Positions 44,758-56,748 of a stretch of 64,000 bases of DNA are shown here, piece by piece. The DNA is taken from the NCBI GenBank assembly GCA_030762935.1, contig CM060892.1:85194827-85258826 (forward strand), written 5' to 3'. The DNA is from Hymenopus coronatus (lineage: Eukaryota > Arthropoda > Insecta > Mantodea > Hymenopodidae). The notes beneath the pieces are model-generated. The model was not told where the DNA came from. It made no database searches and saw nothing but the letters and a program-made list of their open reading frames with translations. Position 1 is the stretch's first letter, and each line of letters begins with the position of its first letter. The position numbers were made by a program, and so were the translations under genes.

Positions 44758-44764
44758 TAAAAAG

Positions 44765-45442
44765 CAATGGAAATCATTTTTAATCAAATCATTAGATCCA
44801 CCATAAGGAGGGGAAAAAGGGGGGGGGGGGGTCTTCGTGTCACATCCTTTTAAGATGCTAAACTGGACTACAGTGACTTTCAAATGGGATGAGGTCTGTC
44901 TTTGAGCGCCACCAGGCCGGCAGCCAATCGGAGTGTTGCTGTGTTACATATTGCTTTCCCGCTTAACTGGGGAGTAACGCACTAAGTGATTCTGTCTCTC
45001 ATAAATACTACTTGCGTTAAGACAAAATATTCAAATTTTGAAAAAAATAATTCACGAGGAAGATAGGGAGTAATGTTCGTAGCAGAACCGTAAAAACAAC
45101 AGCTTTTCAGCTCAAATAGTTTTCGTAATAGACGTGAATAAACATGTCGTCAGGCAGATTTGCATGCTCAGTGTGCGAGTGAGAAGGAAATATGAAAAGA
45201 GTGGGGGTAGCGACCTGGCAACGCAAAGCACGATAACGTATTTCATTCACTGCAGAGTAGAAGTCTTTCCGTTTGAAAAATATAATGGCTTGGGTTTAAA
45301 CCGACTTTTAGTTTTGAGGCCGTTCTAAAAATGCTCATTTCGGATTCAATTGACTCCAATTTTTTCTAGCGAAATTTCGGTATTGAATTTTTGGATGGAA
45401 TGCAATACCTTCTCTGCCTACTATGCACGTGGTGGAGAAAGT
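44765..45442 (-). mobile_element. HLR 5' half split by an unidentified insert
   Basis: 44765-44868 carries tttttaatcaaatcattaga, a G-run and cttcgtgtcacatcc. 45290-45442 carries cgacttttagttttgagg and the 5' end (tttcggtattgaatttttgg ... tggtggagaaagt). The blocks are collinear, with about 420 bp of foreign sequence between them. Confidence 0.7.
44869..45289. other. Unidentified insert in HLR
   Basis: Starts near ctacagtgactttcaaatgg and includes cagccaatcggagtgttgct. It is GC-richer than the HLR. No terminal repeats or direct duplications could be fixed by eye, and no family was recognised. Confidence 0.5.
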
Positions 45443-46142
45443 AGAAGGTAGCCGTGTTTTAGTCCCGATACCTGCAGCAACAAAGAATGACAACTCAATT
45501 TGAGAAAAGTGGAGTGATACAATTAACTAAAGGGATAAAAGAATGAGATACCACCACAATCCTTCCTCGTCAGTGTAGATTTTAGTATTTTTTACTTGAC
45601 CATAATTAACATCTAGGAGTGTCGTTTCAGATTTTGATATATAATATGCACAGAATTGCATTAATCCTCTCCACATTGTCTTCCGCAGCAGCCTTTTTCA
45701 ATTGTGCAGTATCGTTGCATGCAGCACCGCTATTTTCGTTAATTATTCTAAATTGTATTAAAATTGCTGTTATTAGCTCTTCAGCGTATAGCCTGGAGTC
45801 ATTTTATACCTTGATTTTCCCTTAATATATGCAGTAATTTTTATCACCTTTTGGTCATGTTTTTATGTATTTATAAGTCCGTACTTTTAGAGATTCTTTT
45901 ACAGGTACCAACACGTACTTCATAGACATTAAGTAGCAGCGAGTCGCAAAGTATATATTGTATATTCCCGCACAGAAATTAAACTGGAGAATGTGAATTC
46001 TAGTTCAAGCGAAAATGCAGAAATAACAAAGGACAAGTAGATGCCATGTGGAACCACGGTTACGGTACATAAAAACAGCAAACAACTGTGTGGAATTAAC
46101 AAGTGGGTGGTTTATCTGATTGTTCTACCTTAAATTGAAGAT
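45443..46142. other. Unassigned sequence
   Basis: A 68-codon frame at 45619-45825 has several hydrophobic stretches but no recognisable family. Nothing else. Confidence 0.4.
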
Positions 46143-46420
46143 TTGGATGGATAGTCAGATTGAAAAATTCAATGCCGTAGCCGGGATTTGAACCACGGAT
46201 CATCCGGTCTCTAGCCAGTTGCTCTAATCACTGAGCTACCATGGCACACGCCGGCACAATATTAAATCTCCCAACAGACTCGCATGTTTCCCGGTATACC
46301 ACAAGGTGATCTCAAATCATTGTGATATAACATACCCCAAAGGCGACTTACAATGTCGTAAGTACATTGGCTTCTGGATTTTATAGTTTAGCCAACTATT
46401 AGGTAAATTAATGTTAATTT
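46143..46420 (-). repeat. SINE-A unit
   Basis: Minus-strand tail (ggatagtcagattgaaaaat), tRNA-like head (gggatttgaaccacggatca, gttgctctaatcactgagct) and linker to gccaactattaggtaaatta. Confidence 0.8.
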
Positions 46421-46670
46421 TTCATACAAAGTGTGTGTAGGACAAGAATTGGATAGGTAGATAGACTGAAAAAAAAAAAAAAATGCTAGAATGTTGCCAT
46501 GGTAGCTCAGTGGTTAGAGCAACCGGCTAGAGACCGGGTAATCCGTGGTACAGATCCCGGTTATGGCATTAATGTTTCAGTCTGACTCTACCTATCCAAC
46601 TCCTGTCTTACACACTGCTTTTGTGAAAAAAAAAAAAAACAAAACAAACAAAAACAATTAAATTAACACC
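46421..46670 (+). repeat. SINE-A unit flanked by inverted tails
   Basis: An inverted tail at 46421-46476 (catacaaagtgtgtgtagga ... agatagactgaaaa) is followed by a plus-strand tRNA-like head at 46495-46568 (GGTAGCTCAGTGGTTAGAGC, CCGTGGTACAGATCCCGG) and a normal tail to 46640. The two tails can pair over about 50 bp, giving a foldback structure like that at 19793. Confidence 0.85.
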
Positions 46671-46678
46671 AATTTTTA

Positions 46679-46915
46679 GCCCGCCTGGGTAGTGTGGTGG
46701 TAGCAGCGTGTCTGCTTCACATTCAACAGGTCGTGAGTTCGAATCTCGCTTAGGAAAGGTACCCGGATAGGGTTTTTTTCGGGGTTTTTCCCTATCCTGA
46801 GAAGACGAATGTCGAGTAACTTTAAGCTCAATAGACCCCGAGATCATTTGAGTCACTTCACCAATTTCATTCATCGTCCGATATGACCAATCAGGCTAAA
46901 GGACGTTAAACTAAA
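46679..46915 (+). repeat. SINE-B inserted in a SINE-A chain
   Basis: Most complete SINE-B in the window. Head gcctgggtagtgtggtggta, B box GTGAGTTCGAATCTCGC, inverted pair, body, and terminal ccaatcaggctaaaggacgt with taaac. It interrupts the junction between a SINE-A tail (aacaccaattt) and linker (gccataatagttggctg), leaving a short aattt repeat on both sides. Confidence 0.85.
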
Positions 46916-46917
46916 AT

Positions 46918-47196
46918 CACTAATTTGCCATAATAGTTGGCTGACTACGAAACTCGGAATTTAAAGTATATACTCATGAAATTGTAAGTCGCCACTGGGG
47001 TATGTTACCTCATAATAACTTGAGATCAGCTTGTGGTATACTGGGAAACTTGCGAGTCAGTTGGAAAATGTAATGCCGTGTCGGCCTGTTGACCGGGAGA
47101 TCCGTGTTTCACATCTCGGCTATGGCATTGAATTTTTCAGTCTGAACCGCGTTCAACCACGTCCTACATACGGCTTGTGTGAAAAAATAAATAAAC
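46918..47196 (+). repeat. SINE-A unit, part of head deleted
   Basis: The linker (gccataatagttggctgact ... acctcataataacttgagat), a partial head (gttgaccgggagatccgtgt, ttcacatctcggctatggca) and the tail are present. The A box is missing. Confidence 0.75.
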
Positions 47197-49205
47197 GTTA
47201 AACTGTATTTTGTGAAGTTCTAAAAAGCAGAGGCAGTGACTGACTTATGCAGGATAATGTGTATCTTTTAAGCTTACTGTCTCAGTCTCAAGAAGGAAAT
47301 TTGGATACTTCAAATTCAATGTTGCTGGTTAATTTTCATCGAATAAGAACACCCTAAATTTCTTTTTGGGAAAAAAATGCTCACTATACTGAAAGCAACT
47401 TTTTAATTTTTGAACAGTTTCTTCAGCACATAAAGCTTATCGTTCTCACAGCGCAAATTCCATGCCAAAGAAGCAGGAAGTAGACGAGTATTATCAGAGA
47501 AACAGCAACAGCTGGAGGGAGGTTGGTTCGTCTCCCGATAAAGTTTCCTCAAGCTGAACGCTCAAGTCAGTGCACCTAAACACAGTTGCGGGTCGATGGT
47601 TACTTGTCCGTTATTCCCTTGTTGGGTGCACTTCAGTGAGGAAATCATTTGTTTAAATTGCTGGAACAACGAAAAGTGAAGTTAGTCGGGAATGAGAATT
47701 CACGGCAGCTTCAACTGCTGATCTGTGACAGCCTTTAGTACAATCTTCAATCAAAGCAGTCGCTTTCTCTTTTATCGTAAAAATGAATGTACAGTTTGGA
47801 GATGCTATGCTTCAGTAGGTAATTCCATACCTCTGTACATATTCTGACCTGTCAATCAAGGTAATTGGTATGCCTTACCTTTCTGGACATAAGAAGTTGC
47901 GAATAGAGGAAATTATAACAATAACTGGATAGAAATATTACAAAACTTCCATGAGTACTAGGACATGTGAAACTTTAAATGAGTTTTTCTTGACGGAAAT
48001 AAAAACTCTTGTCTCTGCTTTTTAGAACTTCAAAGTGTGGTTGCTATGAGACTATATGAATTTTAAAGTTAATGTATGTTGTATAATGATATATTTATGA
48101 ACAGTTAGACAATCAAATTCCCTTGGTTTATGACGGTCATATATTTCAGATCTACAGAATAGCTGTGCAAAGATAACTGCATCCTCGACAACTAGGAAAA
48201 TTTAGAGTTACAAAATGCACTAAAGCCTCAATACGTTCCTTTCAATAACAGATATTTCCTAAAAGTCCCTTGATACTTCATAATGTACATCAACATTTTA
48301 TTCTCTTGTGGATTACCAAATCCCACTTGAGCCCTTTCATTTGGCAGAAAAGAATACGATTTCTGTGTCAATTTTGTAAATAGCGATGCTTTAACAACAT
48401 ACTGAAGGGGAATGCTGTTGCAACTGATAATTTGAAACAATTTTTCACTTCCCCGTTCCTAGGAATCTGGAAACTTGCATCCTCTTGCCGACCGTTAAGC
48501 TAACGACACACATGGAGCCTCATCCACGCAACAGAAAATTGTGCTTACACCTTAACGGTTATTCTTTGCATTAAAGGTATAAGGGGAGTGATGGGTGAAA
48601 TTTCAGCCAGTTTTGTGAAAATGTTTTTTTATTTTTTGGTTTTTGTATGGAAAAATACTACACATAATAAAGTAATGGCAAAGCTTCAAAGCCCTATGAG
48701 GTCTGCAAGTTGTCTTAATTGCGTCACATTTATTGGTCTGCATTCATGGATACCCAATTATTTTACTATCACAATTTGCAGTTAAATCCTAGAGGTTGGC
48801 AGGGGAGAGAAGGAACCAGCCATAAAGTTGGACAATTCTAAAGAAGCCTTCAAGTAAAACTTCTTGTAAAAATTACAAACAAACTTTAAAAGTCATGTTT
48901 GTACATTTTAATTTTTACAACATGTTTATATGTTCAAATCTTTATGTGAACCACAAAATAGTACATGCTAGTAAGCGGAACATTTTACTGCATATTCCCA
49001 AAACTCCTGTTATAAAACTAAGTATTGACTTTTATTATTATAGCATTACTTTTTGAAACCCAAAACAAAACGTGAGTAGAAACGGTAAACATTGTAGAAA
49101 TCTTGCTTTTACAACGGATATAAAAGCTTTTCTCCCTCGTAATGAATTATATGAAAAATGCGATACATAAAACTTTCATGCATACTTCTATGGTACTGCA
49201 ATTTT
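47197..49205. other. Unassigned sequence
   Basis: Two kilobases without recognised repeats. Open frames (up to 70 codons) have no known motif. This is the longest stretch in which I see nothing. Confidence 0.4.
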
Positions 49206-50888
49206 ACTTTCTCTATCCCGCATGTACAATGTACCTACATAGTGGATAGAGAAGGTATTCTATTCCACCCAGTTTCACCGAAAATATATGTTAGTTAAGT
49301 CCGCTTAGCCCGAAAAAAATTTTTTTTACTTTCTCCACACGTACATTGTGTATAGAGAAGGTATTGTATTGCACCCAAAATTCGATTCCGAGATTTCACC
49401 GGAAATAAATGTTTTGAGACCCCTGAACCCCAAAAAAGGCATTTTTAGAAAAAAATTCGTGTGTGTGCGGGCAGCATAGCTCAAAAACGAAAATTCTGTT
49501 GAATACCAAACTTGATATTTAAGTTCACTATCTTCCAAGGTTTTGACACGAAGTTTTTCAAGAACTCCCCGCCCCCACACCCAACTGCCCTTTACATGAA
49601 GGAATTTTCGAAAATTTTAATTATTTTCTCAAAAAATGGATCTTAACGATTTTTATTAAAATGTCGTACATTAAAGATATTTACATGACAAACAAAATGT
49701 ATATTTTGAATTTTTTGGAAATATCCTCTGAAGACATTTTTATTCTGTATGAATTTTGCAGAATTTTGCATAACTGGTAAACCTGAAGAGATGGACAAAA
49801 ACTTACTTAACAAATAATACACAATTTATGTTATATACATTTTTTTTTTTCGTGTAGTTCACCGTTTTTACATATTCCTTGTTATTGATTTCAGTTTTAA
49901 TATACTTATACTTTTTTCATACGTGAACTTCTCAACATCCGGCCACGCAAAGAAACGGATTTCTATACCATAGCAACCACATTTTAAAAAATTTGACTGT
50001 CGGTTTAGCCTAGTGTATTCCCTTCTACTTATAAGGATCTCTAAGTAATAAATCCGTTTCAGCTGTTATCTCGATTAGCATGAATTCGATAGAAGAATAA
50101 GCTCGTTTACAATTATTTGTTACAGAGATTTAGAGAAAGTCATGTGAATGGAACACATCATATTTTTAGAAAAAGGTCCGTCAGTGTCTTTGTGCAGCAT
50201 AGTTCAAAAACAAAAAAAGTCAGTTAAATACCAAACTTGGTATTTAAGTTCAGTATCGTCCAAGGATACGAAACAAAGACTTTCAAGAAAGTACCCCCAC
50301 CCCAACTACCCTTTACATGGAACATTTTCAGAATTTTTTTATTTTCAAGAAAATAGCTCTGTTTTTAATTAAAATGTCGCATATTAAAGGTATTCACATC
50401 ACAAATAATGTGTATATTTTGAGTTTTCTGGGAATAGCCTTTGAAGCGCTCTTTATTCTGGTTGAGTTTTGCAGAATTTTATATTACGTTTAAATCGTAA
50501 GAGGTAGACAAAACCTTACTGGTCAAAAAAATGAGGTTTCGTTAAAACGCATAATTTAGGCCATATGTTTTTTTATGTAGAGCTGACCGTTTCTGAGATA
50601 TTTCTTGTAGGTTTCAATTTTAAATTACTTTAACTTTTCTCAAATTGGAAGTGTCGTTTCATTTAACCTCTCTTGTTTTAGTGGAGGCCAGCAAAGCAAG
50701 CCGAACTTCAGTTGTTTCACATAGGACCAGTTTTTAAAAGATTCTGTTCTCGATTTAGCCCAGTGTATTCCGTTCACTTACAAGGAAGCAAGTAATAAGA
50801 CAATTTCTGTCAATACTTATCTTGATTAGCAGTCGTAGATATAAGAATAACCTTTTGTAAGGAAAGCCATGTGAATGGAACACATCAG
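49206..50888 (+). mobile_element. HLR copy (host) with nested HLR at 49328-50162
   Basis: The 5' terminus at 49206-49318 (ACTTTCTCTATCCCGCATGT to cttagcccgaaaaaaa) and the rest at 50168-50888 (agaaaaaggtccgtcagtg to ggaaagccatgtgaatggaa, acatcag) make one element once the insert is removed. The split lies at the internal T-run. This host carries the CCCG start variant, while the insert has the common CACACG start. Confidence 0.85.
49328..50162 (+). mobile_element. HLR copy, full length, nested
   Basis: ACTTTCTCCACACGTACA to gagaaagtcatgtgaatgga ... catcata, with T-runs on both sides. All internal blocks are present. Confidence 0.9.
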
Positions 50889-51654
50889 TTTTTTTTATTC
50901 ATTTTATTAAACAATTGCACAAGATAGATTTGAAAAATGCATAAAATTTAAAACAAAACTATTACTGACTTAAAAGTAATTAGAAGAACTTCGTCTTTAT
51001 ATATCCCTGATGTGTGTATCAAAAGCTGAAGTCTCTAGTACCAGCATTTGGAAAACCTAAATATCACCTAACACCCCCTTAAAACCCAAAAGAATCCCTG
51101 TGGATTTTCCGTTCTTTCTATAGACTGTATAAGGTTTTCTTTGGATTCTGTATTGTGTAGTGCAAGTTGGCAGAACAGTAATCTTTTTGCATAAATGAAA
51201 AACTACACATTCTTAGTGTGATGAATAATACTGCGTTTTGAGCAATACAATGTATTTCATAATATAAACTGGTGTGAGATGAGTTTGCCAATTCATAAAT
51301 CGTATCCCATCTGTAACCCTCTCGCCCTTCTGCATATTTACCCACTTATCTTGAATGAATCAGCAGGGTTTTGCTTTGTGTGACTGATTGGAGAGTACCG
51401 TTTCACTATTCATCGCTTTCTTACTGCTACCAGTCAAGTTTTCACAGTATTACTGATGAATATGTTAGGTTGAAAGATAGAAACTGCAACAGTTTGCGTC
51501 TGACAGATGCTCCCTTGCCTATCAGCTGCTGTATCACCATGAGCCAATCCATTCCTTTTATTTCTAGAATGTGAACCTGTTTGCACAGACAGCTTTTGAT
51601 TTGAGAAGCAGCTTGTTTGACTATAGGTTCTTTAATGTTGGTTTTTAAAATTTC
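50889..51654. other. Unassigned sequence
   Basis: No recognised feature in about 760 bp. Confidence 0.4.
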
Positions 51655-51800
51655 AAACACACATTCACACATGCATTTCCAGACTCTGTGGAGGGTAGCA
51701 AAATATTCTAAAGGAAAATGACCAGCCCCAGCCTGGAACCTAACGAGGGACCTCCAGATTGAGAAGCCCGAACGCTGACCACTCGAATACAGAGGCATGA
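51655..51800 (-). repeat. SINE-D, second copy
   Basis: On the minus strand the head ctctgtattcgagtggtcag with a GGTTCCAGGCTGG B box leads to cagagtctggaaatgc and a decayed TG-rich tail (tgtgtgaatgtgtgtttg). It matches the copy at 19605-19765 but has a much shorter microsatellite. Confidence 0.75.
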
Positions 51801-51934
51801 CGGCTTTCTTTTAGACGTTCGAATTCGATTGTTTCAAATGTTAAGCCAACGCATTGCAACGTCATCATCTACTCAGAGCAATCACAGAAAAGCAGAAGAC
51901 TTAAGCTTTTAGAATAATCATAACAATCGCAGGA

Positions 51935-52205
51935 CTTACTTCAGTAGCGGAGCTCGTAAAACACGGACTCATGAATATGGAGTTTGCGGTTCAAATACCG
52001 GCTGGAGCGTCACCTGACTTGTATTTCATCCAGATTTGCCTCAGTCCTTAGAACTGATAAATCCTTGGGAGTTGGGTGTCCAGAACTTATGCCTGGAATG
52101 TTTCCTTCCCAATTTTGTTTTCACAATCATTTCGTGTATCACCAGTGTCACCACCTATGGTGTCGTAAGTAGTAAGAGCGGGTTTTAAATACGATTTAAG
52201 AAAAG
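51935..52205 (+). repeat. SINE-G, tRNA-derived SINE
   Basis: Plus-strand head: A-box-like cagtagcggagctcgtaaaa and B box TTGCGGTTCAAATACCGG. The body includes tttccttcccaattttgttt and a hairpin gtcaccacctatggtgtc, ending in an A-rich stretch. Single copy in the window. Confidence 0.6.
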
Positions 52206-53232
52206 AAACATGCAGATTGGCTTCACCAGTGCCATATGAACTCAAGCGATGTTGACGAAGACAGCTGTGCGTATTGGTCTATTTGTAATTGAAATGTTTG
52301 GTTTATTGGAAAAGTTGATGGGGGCCTATACAGGTAATTCCGAAAGAAGTGCCATGTTTCATAAACAGCAAAACATGCAATGTTTCCCTTCTTGCTACTT
52401 GGTCACACGTTAGACGCAAATTCAATAAGGGATATGTGTGCAACGTGTAGACGTGGAAAATTTCAAAATGAAAAGCGAATAGTAATGGACATGCTTTTTC
52501 TTAAAACTTCCCTTCCGTATTCATTTTGTTGAAAAGGAAAGTTGTCTGCTGAATGCGCGCTTTTCACTTCCGGAAATTCTCTCTCTGAGCGTTTTATGAA
52601 CGGCTAAAACGACCATTTTACACGTCTTAGGGTAGCTTTGGTTCTGCAGTGTCAAAGCGCGACGATTTAAGAAAAGAATGAATTATATTCTGTGGCGAAT
52701 CTGAATGATAAATGCCACGCCTGTAGTTGTATAAAACACAAAACTCTCCTTGTCCATCGTTAATCTTCATTGCGTGATTTTCACTCTATGGCCTGTCGTC
52801 GTTTTAATGATAGTGGTTAGGATGATAAGTTGCAGGTTGCTTTCTAGAAGAAACTGTTGCCTGGGGTTGGCATGGCAAATGCATTTGTTACACTCGTTTA
52901 TTTTGTGCGTTACCATTATAATCTGAGGCAGATGTTTAGCATTAAACCATTGTAACAGCACGTCCTCGGAAATTGTTTATTACAATTCTGGGATTAACAC
53001 CGTTTAATGGGAAATGTAAGTAGTCCTGAAATCGCCTAGTAACTGCCATCAAAATTCAGTTATGTTATTGCTGTGTCATATTAGTATATATAACTCTTCA
53101 AGGCAAATGTTTCCAACTACTACCTACTATGCGCACATGTTTTCTTGGGCGCTAGTTTTACGGGGACGTGAGACCCGGGGGTAAGAAGGAGCTCTTTTGG
53201 CTTCAAGATGGCAGTGGTACCACAGTTATTTG
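52206..53232. other. Unassigned sequence
   Basis: About 1 kb with no recognised repeat or gene. Slightly GC-richer around 52540-52680. Confidence 0.4.
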
Positions 53233-53715
53233 TTGCCAAATGGCCGTAGTACTGCAATATTAAGCTACATTATCGAGACAATGACGCACCGCAGCAGTGA
53301 AATTCAAATACCTCTCTATGTATTAACTTCCTTTCCTTACTTCTGTTTAAAATAAAGAAGCAAAGAAGAATTCCCGGCGACGAACAACTAGAGTAAGCAC
53401 GTATTTTGCCACTAGATGGCCGTAGTACTACTCAAATTTTCCTCCCCATCCAATGTTAAGGTAACACAGTAGTTCATTGAGACAATGACGCAACGCAGCA
53501 GTGGAATTCATATACATTTTCATGTATTAGCTGTCTTTTCCATACTCCTATCGTTTAAAATAAAGGAGCAAAGAAGCTTCCTGGCGACGAACACCTAAAG
53601 TACGTGTTCATTTATTTGCTGCTAGATGACCGTAGTACTTCCCCATTCAATGTTAAGGGAATGCATCCGGTTATGGAGTAATGATGCAAGATAACAGTGA
53701 AAATAAGTATATTTT
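53233..53715 (+). repeat. Three-copy diverged tandem repeat
   Basis: Units begin around the shared phrase tgg/accgtagtact at 53241, 53417 and 53637 (periods 176 and 220 bp). Each carries in order gagacaatgacgca, cgcagcagtg, tgtattaact/gct, aaaataaagaagc and gcgacgaac. The third unit is truncated. No coding frame is conserved between units. Confidence 0.8.
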
Positions 53716-55367
53716 TGTTGTAATTCTTTTAAATGAACAAGCTATAAACTAGGCATATAATCCTTCTTGGAATCTGAAAATGACGGAGAAATGAAGGGAC
53801 CCGAATAGTAAACCATTTTAGGTTAACTTCCTATTGCAAATGTTGGTTATTTGAGGTTATGTGGTACATTAGAGGTGATTTCATCAGAACATGAAGATAC
53901 CCTAGTCACCATCACACTGCAATTGCGGTGCTCTTAATACATTTGATCAAGTAATATTTAGGGTTAAATGGATAAATTTAGTACACAAAGCTATAATCAA
54001 ATAAAAACTTATCCCTTGCCCAGCTAGATCTACTTGCTCGTTGCTCTTTGGTTATGTGATTGTTAACCTTAAAATGGTTGTTTTGGCATAGACGAAAATA
54101 AAGAAAGAGGTGGAAGTAGGAGTAAAGGAAAGAAAGAGATTTGGAGGAAGCATGAATGTTACTTTGTGACTTTCTTAATGTAATTCATTACTTATTTCAG
54201 CATTTACCGCCACACTATGAAAGCGCTGTCATTGTTGTTATGCCAACGCCATCCTTGCTTACCCACGCTGTTAACTGCATGTCATCCTTTCCTAATCACA
54301 TCAGATTAAATCAATGATTTGAAGTTAATAATTTAAAATCTTATTTAATTATTATTTTGGTTATATTAATTGGGTGCGCTGACTTCGTCCTTTTCGCAAT
54401 ACCAACTATATATGCTACATGCGCAGATCATTGCGCTATTCAGATTGAAAGGCATTTTTAGACGTTGGCATTGGGAAAATTCCTGTTAATACTTCCATTG
54501 GCCTCATTTCGTTTCCACCAAATGTTTGTCACTTCACAACGTCAAAGGAAGAATTGCTATCGAAAGTGTTCCCAAATATTGGTGTAAATTAGAAGAACTG
54601 TGCTTGGTTGAGCGAACGAGCCATTTTAGTAGCAACTAATAAGATTGTAGATGATTTGAATATAAAAATTCAAGAGTAAAATTTATGGACAAATGCATTC
54701 ATTTAAGTCGATCGATACCATTACCGATCCAAATTAAGTCAATTATATAACTGAATTCCTAAATTCATCGGATTTTCCAGGATTACAGCCACACAATTTA
54801 TAGCTCAAGGTTGACTCGATAGTAATTATGTTTCTCAATCTCAATCAGCCGAAATTGTGCAAGGTAACAAGACTCGCTGTTAAAAAAAAAAATTATGAAA
54901 ATTTAATTTAAGCTACTATAATCATAGGAAAGTCAAAGGCGAGGATGTGTTTATTCCAAGAATACCACTAATGCCAACCAACTTTCCTTTTGAATTTAAG
55001 CGAGTTCAGTTTTTAGTGCCCCTTGCATTCGCAATGACAATAAATCATAGGCCAATCGTTAGAAATGTGTGAAATATACGTTGAATTGCCATGTTTTCGC
55101 ATGGACAGCTGTATGTTGCATCCTCAAGAGTCGGTAAAACATTGGCGCTATTTGTTTTCTCTCAGGAAGGAAATTGTACTTACAAGGCCTTAAGATAAAG
55201 TATTGTCAAATTATTTAATTGTAATTATATTTCATTGCATGGTCGTATTGCAAACGGAAGATTTTGTCTTGAGTTTTTTCATTAGGTACACCACCAGTAC
55301 GAAGCCGGGGCGGGCAGCTAATATATAAATGAGAAGATGGGGGAACAGCACAAATGAACTGTTTTTT
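53716..55367. other. Unassigned AT-rich sequence
   Basis: No recognised repeat, motif or long open frame in about 1.65 kb. Confidence 0.4.
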
Positions 55368-55590
55368 CTCCTCACCGTGTATAGGAGACAAGTTGGATAA
55401 GTAGAGTCGGACTGAACAATCAACGCCATAGCCGGGATATGAACCACGGATCTCTCGGTTTCTAACCGGTTGCTCTAACCTTAGCTGTTATGAGTTACCA
55501 GCACATCATTAAATTCTCCAACCCCAATAAATTACAAGGTAACCTCTGGGAACATATGAGTCAGTTGGGCAATTTAAGAAGAAAAGTAGC
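55368..55590 (-). repeat. SINE-A unit, degraded linker
   Basis: The tail (ctcaccgtgtataggagaca, agttggataagtagagtcgg), head (gggatatgaaccacggatct, ccggttgctctaaccttagc) and a shortened linker (tattaaattctccaac-type, cagttgggcaatttaag) lie on the minus strand. Confidence 0.75.
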
Positions 55591-56514
55591 ACAAAATACA
55601 ACCTTTCCCTATCGCAAACCAATTCATTTTTAGTAATCAGTATACGTAATATTGCCAAAACATTATACATAATACGATTTGGATTTTAAATGAGACATCT
55701 GTGATTGCAAATTTTCCACATTATTTTAATTTGGTTCAGTTGGCCATAAAACAAAACATACCAGAGGAATATGAGCCGAATTGCAATTCGTTTAGGGGGA
55801 AAAAAGCCTAGAAATGTATAGGTTATCAAAATATATTAATTACTATTCTACATTCTATTAAATATTCAGATATTTAATATATCTACAAACAGTAAAATAA
55901 ACAAATAATAACAAACTTTTAATCATGTAGGAAAATAATGTAATTTCCTCGGCTAATGTCATTCAGTGTTCAAGCGGTTTTAAGCAGCGTACAGGCGGAG
56001 AATCCCGGTTCACAGAGATATGTAGTTAAGAAAGACGGCAATCTTAATTTTTCAGAAAGATTTTGAATACTTGATAAATACAGCCAAAACTCTTGTAGCG
56101 TTTGATATTGAAACACGGTGAGATGTAAAATCTACGAGGACTTCACATTTCCCCTAGTTTAACTTAGGTGTTTGATTACGCTGAACATATTCTATTCTCA
56201 TAAAGTCATAAGGCATAAACTCTTGAGCAAGGGGAATAATATTTAATGCTCTTTAAATTATTAGATTGCATTTGAGTATTTTTCTTGTAGCTTCGTGATA
56301 TTGTTTTCATTCTGTAGCTATTTGTAAGAGGGGAAACAATCTGTATCTTCCTTTTCCATAAACTCCAACTAATGTATTAGTTTTCTGTTAAAAGAAGAAA
56401 CTTTGGCATTTGCATAAAAAGTGAGAGGTTTGCCTTGCAATAATGCCAAGCATATTTGCCAAAATTTACAAATTTGCACATCCATAGCACGTTATGGTTT
56501 TTCTAGAATGTTTC
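55591..56514. other. Unassigned sequence
   Basis: No recognised feature in about 920 bp. Confidence 0.4.
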
Positions 56515-56656
56515 TGCCGGGTGGCTCAGTTGGTTCTGCTCTCAGGGTAGTGGGTTGAAACCTGGACTAATAGTTTTTAAGAGTACTTAAAAGTGACAGC
56601 CCTATGTCAGTAGATTTACTGGCATTGGAAAGAAATTCACCGGAACGAAATTTCGG
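56515..56656 (+). repeat. SINE-H, tRNA-derived fragment
   Basis: gccgggtggctcagttggtt (A box) and tagtgggttgaaacctgg (degenerate B box) form a tRNA-like head. The following body has no second copy in the window. Confidence 0.5.
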
Positions 56657-56748
56657 CGCTGATAATGAAAGTGACTTGATACCATCGTTAAGAAACAAAA
56701 ATCGCTGATAATGAAAGTGACTTGATACCATCGTTAAGAAACAAAAAT
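56657..56748 (+). repeat. Perfect 46-bp tandem duplication
   Basis: The unit 56657-56702 (cgctgataatgaaagtgact ... gaaacaaaaat) is repeated without any difference at 56703-56748, so the duplication is recent. Confidence 0.95.
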
